DNA from: Treponema_I sp045631425
GTDB lineage: Bacteria; Spirochaetota; Spirochaetia; Treponematales; Treponemataceae
DNA: 24,717 nucleotides
Assembly: GCA_045631425.1 (NCBI GenBank)
Contig: JAZQUR010000049.1
Coordinates: forward strand, 1-24,717
Direction: 5' to 3'
Position 1 is the stretch's first letter. Every line of letters starts with the position of its first letter. The notes below the pieces were generated by a model. The model was not told where the DNA came from. It searched no databases and saw only the letters and a list, made by a program, of their open reading frames with translations. The translations under genes and the position numbers were made by a program. Below are positions 6,134 through 14,027 of the stretch, in pieces.

Positions 6134-7816
6134 TTAGAAAAAATTAGTACTGTCCATAGGAGCAGTTAAAGCCATTGTGGCTTCTAAATATCCATTTTTG
6201 CGCTTTTTACCAAAAACTTCCGCATAAAAATACTGGCCATCTTCAATCACTTTTGTTTTCACAATTTTGATTGGGTCGTTTTCAGAAAATCCAGCGTTAT
6301 CAGCAACACTACCCTTTACAACCCGAGTTATCAAAAATTCCTTTTTAAAATCAGATGATGTTGGAGTTACATCCATTCCAAAAAGTGGATAAAAAGCGCT
6401 ATATTCCTTTACAGAAGAAAGAATTACATCTCCAGGACGTTCTGGTCGGCTTTCTAGAAAAACAATCTTTTCTTCTTCTTCACCAGTTTTCAAATCCAAA
6501 ACAGTTACGGTTGCAATTTTGTCAGTTCCGTATCCAATCAAAATATCCTGCAACTGATTTTCATTTTTTACAGTCTTTCCATCAATTTTTGTAAGGATTT
6601 TCCCATTTTCAACACCACACAAACTCAAAGCTTCCCCGGGAATAGAATACAAAATTTCCACGCCAATTTCTGACTGAGTTTCCACATCCTTGTAAGTTTT
6701 CCCATAAAATCCAAGCCAAGAATGCAAAACCTCGCCGCCGTTATAAAGTGCAAAAACCTCATTTTTTAGATATTCCACAGGAATTGCAAAGTTCAAACCC
6801 TGACTTCCCTCAATTCCAGCAAAAACCACACCTTGAACCAAGCCTTCTTTGGAAACTGCAGGTCCACCAGAATTTCCCGCATTTACAGAAGCATCAATTT
6901 GCATCACAGTTCCCATAGTTGTGATTTTTCTGTCGGTAGTAGAAATAATCCCAGAAGTTATAGTTTTTTCTAAGCCCAAAGGACTTCCGATGGCATAAAT
7001 CTGGTCTCCAATTTCAAGATTTTCAGAAGACCCAAGTTGAAACACATATTTTGGGGTAATTTCAGCCTTTAACAAAGCTAAATCCATTACAGAATCGTAG
7101 CCTACAACCTTTGCCGGGATTTTTGTTTCAGAATCTTCGCTAGTTTTGATGTAAAGCCGAGAATATCCTTCGTATTCAGGATTAACTTCGCTTTCAATCA
7201 CGTGATAATTTGTAACGATGTAGCCCCGTTCATCAATAAAAAATCCAGAACCAATGGAAATATCAGAATAACCAAGGCCCTTTTCAATGCGAATTCCCTT
7301 ATCCACCCAAACAGTTACAGTACCTGAAATCATTTTTGGAACAGAGGGATTTTCAACTTGATTTTTCACTAAAAAAGCCTCAATTTCAGTAGATGTCCAA
7401 GTATCAATTTTATTTTCAACATCTTCCACCCAAGAAAGATCATTTTCAAAATGGATTCCAAAATCTAAAACAGTTTTCAAACTTTCCACATTGATTTTTG
7501 CCTGGTAAAAGTTTTTTTCTGCAATATATTTTTCAGTTTGATTTTTAATTTCTTCTAAAATCTGATTTTCAATCGAAGCAACCAATTCTAGATTTTCTTC
7601 CCAAAGAAGATTCTCTGTTTGTTTTTCCTCTAGCAAAATAAAATCGTATAGTGCTTTTACAGGATTTTCACCAATACATTTTTGGATAGTTTCAAGATTT
7701 GAAAGCAAAAGCTCTTCTTCTGTGTAATTTTTTTCAATTTGATTTGAAGCACAGGAAACAAAAAGCATCATTAATCCTGCAAAAATCGACAAACATTTAC
7801 CAATATTTTTTTTCAT
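6134..7816 (-). CDS. Lipid-anchored trypsin-like serine protease with PDZ (HtrA/Deg-like)
   Basis: A 560-residue exported protein. A signal peptide ends in a loose spirochaetal lipobox (LFVSC, Cys 22). A helical region of about 150 residues follows, then an S1C protease domain with the full catalytic triad: His 205 (TNYHVIE), Asp 245 (SVMDLALLKAE) and Ser 316 (NAGNSGGPAV). The last 200 residues contain a PDZ domain (GVEILYSIPGEALSLCGVENGKILTKIDG) and a second PDZ-like stretch. Such proteases degrade or refold damaged envelope proteins in the periplasm. The N-terminal helical domain is unlike DegP. The start at 7816 has AGGA about 6 bases upstream and begins the signal peptide; the longer frame to 7852 adds 12 unlikely residues. 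It is upstream of lepA on the same strand. Confidence 0.9.
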   Translation of the reverse strand: MKKNIGKCLSIFAGLMMLFVSCASNQIEKNYTEEELLLSNLETIQKCIGENPVKALYDFILLEEKQTENLLWEENLELVASIENQILEEIKNQTEKYIAEKNFYQAKINVESLKTVLDFGIHFENDLSWVEDVENKIDTWTSTEIEAFLVKNQVENPSVPKMISGTVTVWVDKGIRIEKGLGYSDISIGSGFFIDERGYIVTNYHVIESEVNPEYEGYSRLYIKTSEDSETKIPAKVVGYDSVMDLALLKAEITPKYVFQLGSSENLEIGDQIYAIGSPLGLEKTITSGIISTTDRKITTMGTVMQIDASVNAGNSGGPAVSKEGLVQGVVFAGIEGSQGLNFAIPVEYLKNEVFALYNGGEVLHSWLGFYGKTYKDVETQSEIGVEILYSIPGEALSLCGVENGKILTKIDGKTVKNENQLQDILIGYGTDKIATVTVLDLKTGEEEEKIVFLESRPERPGDVILSSVKEYSAFYPLFGMDVTPTSSDFKKEFLITRVVKGSVADNAGFSENDPIKIVKTKVIEDGQYFYAEVFGKKRKNGYLEATMALTAPMDSTNFF

Positions 7817-7925
7817 AATATTTCCTAGTTTTATTTTCATTAAAAAAAACATTTCTTTTATTACAAGTTACGAAAAATATACAACATATAGAGAAGTTTT
7901 TAAATAAGTTAATTATTTTTTATTT

Positions 7926-8070
7926 GGGCGTTCCCAAATTGGCAGCTTCGACTCCCCTCAGCTACCAATTTGGTCGGGCTTTTCTCACTTCGCCGTCTAC
8001 CGCGGCTCATCCCAGATTTGTTCCTACCTCACAAATCTAGGACTGCTTCGCAGGTGCTACAATCCCTAAC
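7926..8070. repeat. GC-rich intergenic island with two inverted repeats
   Basis: It contains CCAAATTGG (7934-7942) / CCAATTTGG (7965-7973), extended by AGCT on both inner sides, and AGATTTGT (8014-8021) / ACAAATCT (8031-8038). No open frame fits. It shares its ending (GCTTCGC, 5 bases, CTACAATC) with the island at 2208-2310, and marks the left border of the AT-rich restriction-modification island. Confidence 0.5.
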
Positions 8071-8083
8071 TCAAAAAAAATTG

Positions 8084-8968
8084 TTATTCAATATCTAAAT
8101 CTTTTCCATAATTGTATTCATTTTCATGTAACTCAAATATTGGCTCCAATGATCTATTTTGAAAATTTAATACTCGTTTTCTAAATTCTTGACGTTTTAA
8201 TATATTACTAATTTCTTCCCGTCTATTTTTCGAAATCGTTAAAAAATCTTCCTCTTGTTCCAAACCTAAAAATCTTCGATTAAGCAAACTTGCTGCAATA
8301 CCCGTTGTAGAACTTCCCGCAAATGGGTCTAAAATCCAATCATTTTCTTTAGTTGAAGCCAAAATAATACGTGCCAGTAAGGGTAAGGGTTTTTGAGTTG
8401 GATGCTTTCCACAAGATTTTTCCCATTTCGCTATCGCGGGTAAACTCCATAAATCACGCATTTGAGTTCCACCGTTTATTTCTTTCATTAATTCATAATT
8501 GTAATAATGTGGTACTTTTTTACTTTTTCTTGCCCATAAAATAAATTCTGTTGAATGAGTAAAATATTTACAAGAAAGATTTGGTGGGGGATTTGTTTTT
8601 GCCCAAGTAATACAATTTAGAATTTTGAAATCCAATTCATTTAACATTTGTGCAACTGAAAAAATATTGTGATAGGTTCCACTTATCCAAATTGTTCCAT
8701 TTTCAGTTAATTTTTCTCTACAAAGCGAAATCCATTGTCTGTTAAACTCGTTATCTTTTTCAAAACCTTGAGATTTATCCCAAACACCCTTATTTACAGA
8801 AACCTGCTTACCGCTTTGTACTGAGATTCCTCCATTTGATAGAAAATAAGGAGGGTCAGCAAAAATCATATCAAATTGAAAGTTGATATTTGGAAGAAGT
8901 TCTAGACAATTTCCTTTGGCAAGAGTAAAATCTTTGTTTTCTGATTGATAGTAGGCTGTAATTGAAAT
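8084..8968 (-). CDS. dpnA: DpnA-type adenine-N6 DNA methyltransferase of the GATC system
   Basis: A beta-class amino-methyltransferase: the catalytic motif DPPY comes early (FADPPYFLSNGGIS) and the SAM-binding motif DPFAGSSTTG late, with THSTEFILWARK and KHPTQKP between. The wording is very close to DpnA of Streptococcus pneumoniae, which methylates GATC, including on single-stranded DNA. The first ATG (8869) would cut off the N-terminus just before DPPY. The same frame continues upstream with family-like sequence (DFTLAKGNCLELLPNINFQFD) to an in-frame stop at 8975-8977. In it, AGGTG sits 7 bases before an ATT codon at 8966-8968. I therefore give the gene from this ATT (294 aa). It may be a rare natural start or a mutated ATG that silences the gene; a shorter product from 8869 would be 261 aa. 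Confidence 0.85.
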   Translation of the reverse strand: MSITAYYQSENKDFTLAKGNCLELLPNINFQFDMIFADPPYFLSNGGISVQSGKQVSVNKGVWDKSQGFEKDNEFNRQWISLCREKLTENGTIWISGTYHNIFSVAQMLNELDFKILNCITWAKTNPPPNLSCKYFTHSTEFILWARKSKKVPHYYNYELMKEINGGTQMRDLWSLPAIAKWEKSCGKHPTQKPLPLLARIILASTKENDWILDPFAGSSTTGIAASLLNRRFLGLEQEEDFLTISKNRREEISNILKRQEFRKRVLNFQNRSLEPIFELHENEYNYGKDLDIE

Positions 8969-8974
8969 TTTATT

Positions 8975-9322
8975 TCACCTCTTTGGTTCTATTATAGCTA
9001 AACCTTCACCCATTAAATGGTTCATTAACATTGCTCTTTCAGGAGTATTCCAATAAGTAATATTTGTTCTATGAACAACCAACATATTGCTAATAAAAGT
9101 ATAGCTAAGGGATGCTCATTTCCATCTGCATCGCAAAACACAATTCCACGTGCAATTTCTATATCGAAATCCTTAAGACCAAAAATATCACCAATATCAG
9201 CTTTTATTTTACTTAAATTATGTATTATATCATTATGACTTGGATTTTGTTGTCTTCTTTTTCTTTTAGCCTATTCTCTTGAATTTGCAACTAAAGTAAA
9301 AAGTTTTTTTTTCAAATGACAC
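8975..9322 (-). pseudogene. Broken small gene inside the restriction-modification operon
   Basis: The gap between the endonuclease and second methylase genes holds a coding-like stretch in pieces. A GTG at 9320-9322, with AAGGA 9 bases upstream, opens a frame (VSFEKKTFYFSCKFKRIG) that meets TAA. The reading then continues in the +1 frame (KRKRRQQNPSHNDIIHNLSKI, later FDIEIARGIVFCDADGNEHPLA) and returns to the first frame (FISNMLVVHRTNITYWNTPE), ending in EPKR and TGA at 8975-8977. The two shifts cancel. The final TGA overlaps the ribosome site of the DpnA-type gene, the arrangement of a coupled operon. The intact product would have had about 115 residues. I do not recognise the family, and sequencing error could also explain the shifts. 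Confidence 0.6.
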
Positions 9323-9337
9323 AAATTAAATTCCTTT

Positions 9338-10195
9338 TTATCTAAATATTTCTTTCATAATTCCATTTTCCATATCATGAATGCTATAAATATCTTCGAG
9401 TACATCAAATGTTTCTTCTAAGTTTCTTGCAGCGGATTTCCAACCTGCTCCATCTGTGAACCAAACAAATTTTGCACCTTCAACAGTTTTCATTTCTGTT
9501 GCTATTGTTTTATAACTTCGTGCTGTTTCATTTAATTTAGAACCACCACTGCCATAGAAATTTGTTTCAATAAGATAAATATTGTCATCTGTTTTAATAA
9601 CAAAATCCCAGCGTTTTTCCATTTTTCCCTTATTTGACACAGCAGACAAATCAATATTCCACTTTAGAGAAACTTCCGAAATATACATTTCTTTAAAATA
9701 ATTTATATCCTTTTTGAATCCTGCTTTTTGTATATAGTTTTCAACAAGATCTTCCATCTGGTGTCCACCTCTATTTTTTCGACCATTAGAATCTAATCCT
9801 GTTTCAACTCCAGTTACATAATCAAATAGGTTATTTATAATGTGGTTTGATAATAATTCAAAAAGTCCAGTTTCTCGTAAAAATGTTTTATATTCATCAA
9901 TTGTATTTTTTTGGGAATTAAAACTATATAAATCTACATTTCCTTGTTTACCAGCATAAATTTCTTTTTCACGAACTGCTAATAAAATGGGAATACATTT
10001 AAGAATCTCTGGATATTTTGATACTAGATTTTCAAAATCCAATTCTATATTTTTAGAACCGATTAATGAGTTTAATATATTCAATTCTATTTTCATAGAA
10101 TTGACATTTTCATAAACCTTATTAAAATCAGTATAATAACTAAAATCAGCAATGCTTGGTCTAAAATTAGAAAGCCATTTTGAAAAATCTCTCAT
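9338..10195 (-). CDS. dpnB: DpnII/MboI-type restriction endonuclease (cuts GATC)
   Basis: A 285-residue type II restriction enzyme. The C-terminal part has the DpnII-family nuclease core: WDFVI (Asp 197), YLIETNFYGSGGSKLNETARSY (Glu 210 in ETN), a PD-(D/E)xK variant with ETN in place of the usual ExK. RGGHQMEDLVENYI (about residues 142-155) is also typical of the family. The enzyme cuts unmethylated GATC and protects the cell from foreign DNA. It starts 10 bases after the stop of the first methylase, with GGGGA as ribosome site, so the two are co-transcribed. No frameshift or missing catalytic residue is visible, and the few GATC sites in the window agree with activity now or recently. Confidence 0.9.
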   Translation of the reverse strand: MRDFSKWLSNFRPSIADFSYYTDFNKVYENVNSMKIELNILNSLIGSKNIELDFENLVSKYPEILKCIPILLAVREKEIYAGKQGNVDLYSFNSQKNTIDEYKTFLRETGLFELLSNHIINNLFDYVTGVETGLDSNGRKNRGGHQMEDLVENYIQKAGFKKDINYFKEMYISEVSLKWNIDLSAVSNKGKMEKRWDFVIKTDDNIYLIETNFYGSGGSKLNETARSYKTIATEMKTVEGAKFVWFTDGAGWKSAARNLEETFDVLEDIYSIHDMENGIMKEIFR

Positions 10196-10205
10196 TTATT
10201 TCCCC

Positions 10206-11093
10206 TTAAAAAATACTAGCAATATTAGAAATTAATATTTCACGTATCGCACCACGCTTCTCTGGATTTGCATTTATCATTCTAGAAGCAGACACTCTTT
10301 CTATTTTAAAATTTGAATATAAGTTATCAAAAAAGTTGTCTTCCTCATTAGAATTTTTGGGGTCAGAATTACTTGCAAGAATAGTAGAACCTTTTTTTGC
10401 AATGTTATCAATAAACTGAGCTAATTCAATTTGTTCTTTATCTAAAAATTGATTTTCAGAATACGATGTAAAAGCAGACGTTTGTGTTAAAGGTCTATAT
10501 GGTGGGTCAAGATAAACAAAGGATTTTTCATCAATAAAGTTTTCACATTCTTTATAATCACCGACTCGTAATGTTACATTTTGTAAAACTTTGCTACAAG
10601 AACGTAAATTCTCTGCATCACAAATTAAAGGATTTTTAGCATTATTAAATGGCACATTAAAAAGACCTTTTGAATTTACCCTATATAAACCATTAAAACA
10701 AGTTTTATTTAAGAAAATAAATAAGGTTGCTTTCTCTAGATTTTCTAATTCATCTCCATTTACTTTCAATTCATTATACCGATTTCGTTTTTCGTAGAAC
10801 AACTCTTTTTTTTCTTCTTGTGTAAAATTTCTATATTTTGTTTGAATTTCGTAAAGTTGCTCAATTAACTCTTCACAATGATTTTTTACTTGATAATATG
10901 TGTTAATGAGTTCTTTGTTTATATCATTAATCAAAACTTCGCTTGGCTGAAATTTTTGCAAAATATCAAATAAAACAGCTCCACCACCAACAAAAGGTTC
11001 GCAGTACTTTTCAATTTTTTGAGGATATTTTTTTCTGATTTCTTCTAGTAATTGGCTTTTGCCACCAACCCATTTTATAAAAGGTTTTGCCAT
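10206..11093 (-). CDS. dpnM: Dam/DpnM-type GATC adenine-N6 methyltransferase
   Basis: A 295-residue alpha-class (D12) adenine methyltransferase. It has the N-terminal FIKWVGGKSQLL, the SAM-binding motif CEPFVGGGAVLF (residues 31-42), NDINKELINTYY and the catalytic motif DPPY (196-199, FVYLDPPYRPLTQTSAF). It methylates adenine in GATC, which shields the host from the endonuclease encoded next to it. It is the first gene of the island and 10 bases from the endonuclease gene. This order (methylase first) lets protection build up before cutting. The ribosome site is weak. The mutS2 terminator (11205-11240) lies just upstream, so transcription must start in the short AT-rich stretch between 11094 and 11204. 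Confidence 0.93.
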   Translation of the reverse strand: MAKPFIKWVGGKSQLLEEIRKKYPQKIEKYCEPFVGGGAVLFDILQKFQPSEVLINDINKELINTYYQVKNHCEELIEQLYEIQTKYRNFTQEEKKELFYEKRNRYNELKVNGDELENLEKATLFIFLNKTCFNGLYRVNSKGLFNVPFNNAKNPLICDAENLRSCSKVLQNVTLRVGDYKECENFIDEKSFVYLDPPYRPLTQTSAFTSYSENQFLDKEQIELAQFIDNIAKKGSTILASNSDPKNSNEEDNFFDNLYSNFKIERVSASRMINANPEKRGAIREILISNIASIF

Positions 11094-11204
11094 AATTCTA
11101 CTTATCTTACCACACCTACAGGGACATATTTTGCCCCTATAAAAACATAATCATAAATATTATATCAAAAAAATAGATTTAAGTGTAGATTTTCTCTTGA
11201 TTTC

Positions 11205-11240
11205 AAAAAAAGCACTGCTTTCACAAAAAACAGTGCTTTT
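11205..11240 (-). terminator. Rho-independent terminator of mutS2
   Basis: AAAAGCACTG (11208-11217) and CAGTGCTTTT (11231-11240) form a 10-bp stem with a 13-base loop. On the minus strand it is followed by further T. It begins 4 bases after the mutS2 stop codon. Confidence 0.85.
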
Positions 11241-11244
11241 TCTT

Positions 11245-13800
11245 TTACCACAGCGTTACATAAGTTTTTCCAAAGCCGCCCTCTTCTGGTCGCGCAAAGT
11301 GAAACTCTTTCACACATGTATATTTTTTCAAAGTTTCGTGAACTGCTTGTTGCAAAACGCCGTTTCCTTTTCCGTGAATAACAGAAAAATCCTTGAAATT
11401 ATGGATTGCACACAAATCAAGTTGCTTTTGCAAAGCTTTTATAGCTTCTTCATAGCGCATTCCCAAAAGTCTTAGCTCAAAAACTGGTCTTTCCGAATGA
11501 ATAACGGATGAGCCAAACTTAACCCGATTATCTGTTCCGTAGTTTTCAAAACTATCGGTTGCCCTTTGTGATTGCGAAGCAATCGGAAGTTCTTTCTCCA
11601 ACTCCACAGTTACTCCAGTTTTTGGGCCTTGGGAAACTAAAGTGAGCTCACTTTCTTTGGCAGAAAATTTCATACTGCCAACTTGAACAGTCCACAAGTT
11701 ATTTTTGGTTTTACCAACTAAAACGCCTTCCATTTTGTTTCTGCCAAAGGTCACCTGAAAGCCTGGCTTTAAGGTGACAGTTTCCCAAGGCCCCACACTG
11801 GATGAGCTTTCCACTTGAGATGAAACTGGGGAAGCTTTATCAGCTTGTTCTGCTTCGGCTTTTTGTAGCAAGTCCTTTTCTTCTTGTAAATTAGCTTTTT
11901 CAGCTTCTACTGCTTCAGTTAGTTTTGCTATAGTTTCTTTTACTTTTAATGTTTTTTCTCGAGTAATTTCCCCTTCACGAAGTTCTCGAACAAGATTTTC
12001 TAGCATTTTTCGGCTTTCATCCAAGAAATCACGACTTTTTTTGTATCCGATTTCCCGAAGCTCGTATTCTTTTTGCTTTATTCGCAAATCCTTCAAATCA
12101 ATTTTGCGCCATTTTTCATTTACTTTTTGCTCTTTTTTGCGAACTTCCGCTTCAATATTTGCAAGTTCTTCATGTTTTTCGTTTAAGCCCTTTATCAAAG
12201 CAGAAACGTCAGCTTTTTTATCTGTGATATAATCACTGGCGGCTTGGCAAATATCAAGGGGCAATCCATTTCGCTTTGCAATATCCAAAGCATGACTTTC
12301 TCCAGGCACACCCATCAAAATACGGTATGTTGGAGAAAGAGTTTCTGAATCAAACTCTACAGATGCATTTGTACAAGATTGATGTGTATATCCGTAATTT
12401 TTCAAAATTCCGTGGTGAGTTGTTACCAAAACGAAGGAGTCTTTTTTTATCAATTCGTCCAAAACTGCCATAGCGATGGCGCCACCTTCCTGTGGATCTG
12501 TGCCACTTCCAAGCTCGTCTAGCAAAATTAAAGAATGATTGTCTGCATTTTGTAATGCGTGAGCAATATTTTTCATGTGGCCAGAAAAAGTTGATAAAGA
12601 TTCGTCCAAAGACTGTTCATCACCAATATCTGCAAAAATATTTGTGAAAATAGGAAGCATTGTGCCTTCTTTTGCAGGAACTGGAAATCCACTTTGATTT
12701 AACATTGATAGCAAGGCGATGGTTTTCAAAGTTACAGTTTTACCACCAGTGTTTGGCCCAGTGATTATCAAAACTCTGTGGCCCTTTCCCTCGTTGGCTT
12801 CTTTTGAAAATTCCACATCGATAGGAATTGCTTTTGCCCCCAAAAGTGGATGTCGAGCTTGTTTTAAGATTGGAGATTGAAAATCACCTGTACAAGTTTG
12901 GGCAAAAACTGAATCAGTTTCGATTCCGTAACGAGCCACAGCGTAGGAAGTGTCTAAAACCAGCATTTTTTCGTGGGCAAGTTGGAAATCACCTGCATAT
13001 TCACCAATAATTGCTGTCACTTCCCGTAAAATTCGCTTTATTTCTTGATGAAGACGGAATTCTTCTTGGATAAGTTCGTTATTTTTTCTAACTGCTTCAT
13101 CTGGCTCGATAAAAACAGTTTGACCAGTTCCAGAAACTTCGTGAACGATACCTTTGATTTTTCCACGATGATTTGCTTTTACTGCCAAAACTTGTCGGTC
13201 TTGACGCAAGGCTGGAACTTCTGATTGTAATGCGTCTTTTAATTCTACGTTATTTGTAAAAGATTTTATTACGCTTTCAATTTCATTTCTGATTTTTCTG
13301 ATATTTTGCTTAATTGCGCGAATTTCTGGTAAATCACGTAATTCGCCTTTTTCATCAACTATTCTAAAAATGTGATTTTCAGCAACTTCTAGCGATGGAA
13401 TCTGATTTGCAATTTCTGACAAAAGAGGAGTTTTGTTTTTTGTGGAATTTTTGTTGATTTCATCAGTTGAGTTAATGGCAAAAACATCTTTCATATCTTT
13501 TGTGATTTTACAAAAAATACCAAGATTATAAAGTTCATCTAATTCAAGCGCATGTCCCTCGATTTTTAACCCGCGAAACAAATGGGTAATAGGCTCAAAG
13601 CCCCGGAGAGGATTTTTCACTCCCGAATTGATAAAGAGTTGCCACTCTATACTTCTGTTTTTGTGTTCTTGAATTGTATCGTAATCTGTAAAAGGAAGAC
13701 GATTTTCTAATTGTTTTTTTGCTTCTTCACTTTTACAATATCCTGCAACTTGATTTCTGACTCTAAAATAGTCCAGGATTTGAAGTGTATTTGTGTCCAT
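11245..13800 (-). CDS. mutS2: MutS2 family ATPase with Smr domain (ribosome rescue / recombination control)
   Basis: An 851-residue protein with the full MutS2 layout. It has a core domain, Walker A GPNTGGKT (348-355), Walker B LLDELGSGTDP (about 427), a long charged coiled coil (about 520-640, AEVRKKEQKVNEKWRKI onward), a KOW-like segment and a C-terminal Smr domain with HGKG at 809. MutS2 recognises collided ribosomes or branched DNA and lacks the mismatch domain of MutS. The usual LDLR of the Smr domain reads LRLL here (775-779, ELRLLG), so the acid and arginine linked to nuclease function in other members are absent, although HGKG remains. No mutS or mutL is nearby. The ribosome site is weak (AAAGG, 16 bases upstream). 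Confidence 0.96.
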   Translation of the reverse strand: MDTNTLQILDYFRVRNQVAGYCKSEEAKKQLENRLPFTDYDTIQEHKNRSIEWQLFINSGVKNPLRGFEPITHLFRGLKIEGHALELDELYNLGIFCKITKDMKDVFAINSTDEINKNSTKNKTPLLSEIANQIPSLEVAENHIFRIVDEKGELRDLPEIRAIKQNIRKIRNEIESVIKSFTNNVELKDALQSEVPALRQDRQVLAVKANHRGKIKGIVHEVSGTGQTVFIEPDEAVRKNNELIQEEFRLHQEIKRILREVTAIIGEYAGDFQLAHEKMLVLDTSYAVARYGIETDSVFAQTCTGDFQSPILKQARHPLLGAKAIPIDVEFSKEANEGKGHRVLIITGPNTGGKTVTLKTIALLSMLNQSGFPVPAKEGTMLPIFTNIFADIGDEQSLDESLSTFSGHMKNIAHALQNADNHSLILLDELGSGTDPQEGGAIAMAVLDELIKKDSFVLVTTHHGILKNYGYTHQSCTNASVEFDSETLSPTYRILMGVPGESHALDIAKRNGLPLDICQAASDYITDKKADVSALIKGLNEKHEELANIEAEVRKKEQKVNEKWRKIDLKDLRIKQKEYELREIGYKKSRDFLDESRKMLENLVRELREGEITREKTLKVKETIAKLTEAVEAEKANLQEEKDLLQKAEAEQADKASPVSSQVESSSSVGPWETVTLKPGFQVTFGRNKMEGVLVGKTKNNLWTVQVGSMKFSAKESELTLVSQGPKTGVTVELEKELPIASQSQRATDSFENYGTDNRVKFGSSVIHSERPVFELRLLGMRYEEAIKALQKQLDLCAIHNFKDFSVIHGKGNGVLQQAVHETLKKYTCVKEFHFARPEEGGFGKTYVTLW

Positions 13801-13826
13801 AATTATTGTGTTTTTAACCTTTGTTT

Positions 13827-13855
13827 AAAATTCAGAATTCGGAATTCTGAACTTT
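13827..13855. terminator. AT-rich palindrome, possible bidirectional terminator
   Basis: TTCAGAATTC (13831-13840) and GAATTCTGAA (13842-13851) are perfect arms around one base. The arms extend outward with A/T pairs, and T-runs follow on both strands. It lies between rsgA and mutS2. The one-base centre forces a few inner pairs open to form a loop. The rest of 13860-14027 is full of AATTC-type words and holds no gene. Confidence 0.5.
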
Positions 13856-14027
13856 TTTAGAAAAATACTTGTTAAATAGGGAAACATAAATTTAAAATTC
13901 AGATTTTCTCAAAATCCCTCTGAATTCCTAATTCCAAATTAAAAATCAGTTTCCAGTATTTGAATACCAACTCGAACTCAAACCCCTTCCTAATTCTTAA
14001 TTCATAATTCTGAATTCTTAATTAAAT

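Noticed and set aside
9095..9120. Programmed -1 frameshift in the gene between the endonuclease and DpnA-type genes
   Set aside because: No slippery heptamer fits the reading frame, and a second shift near 9260 is also needed; decay or read error is simpler.
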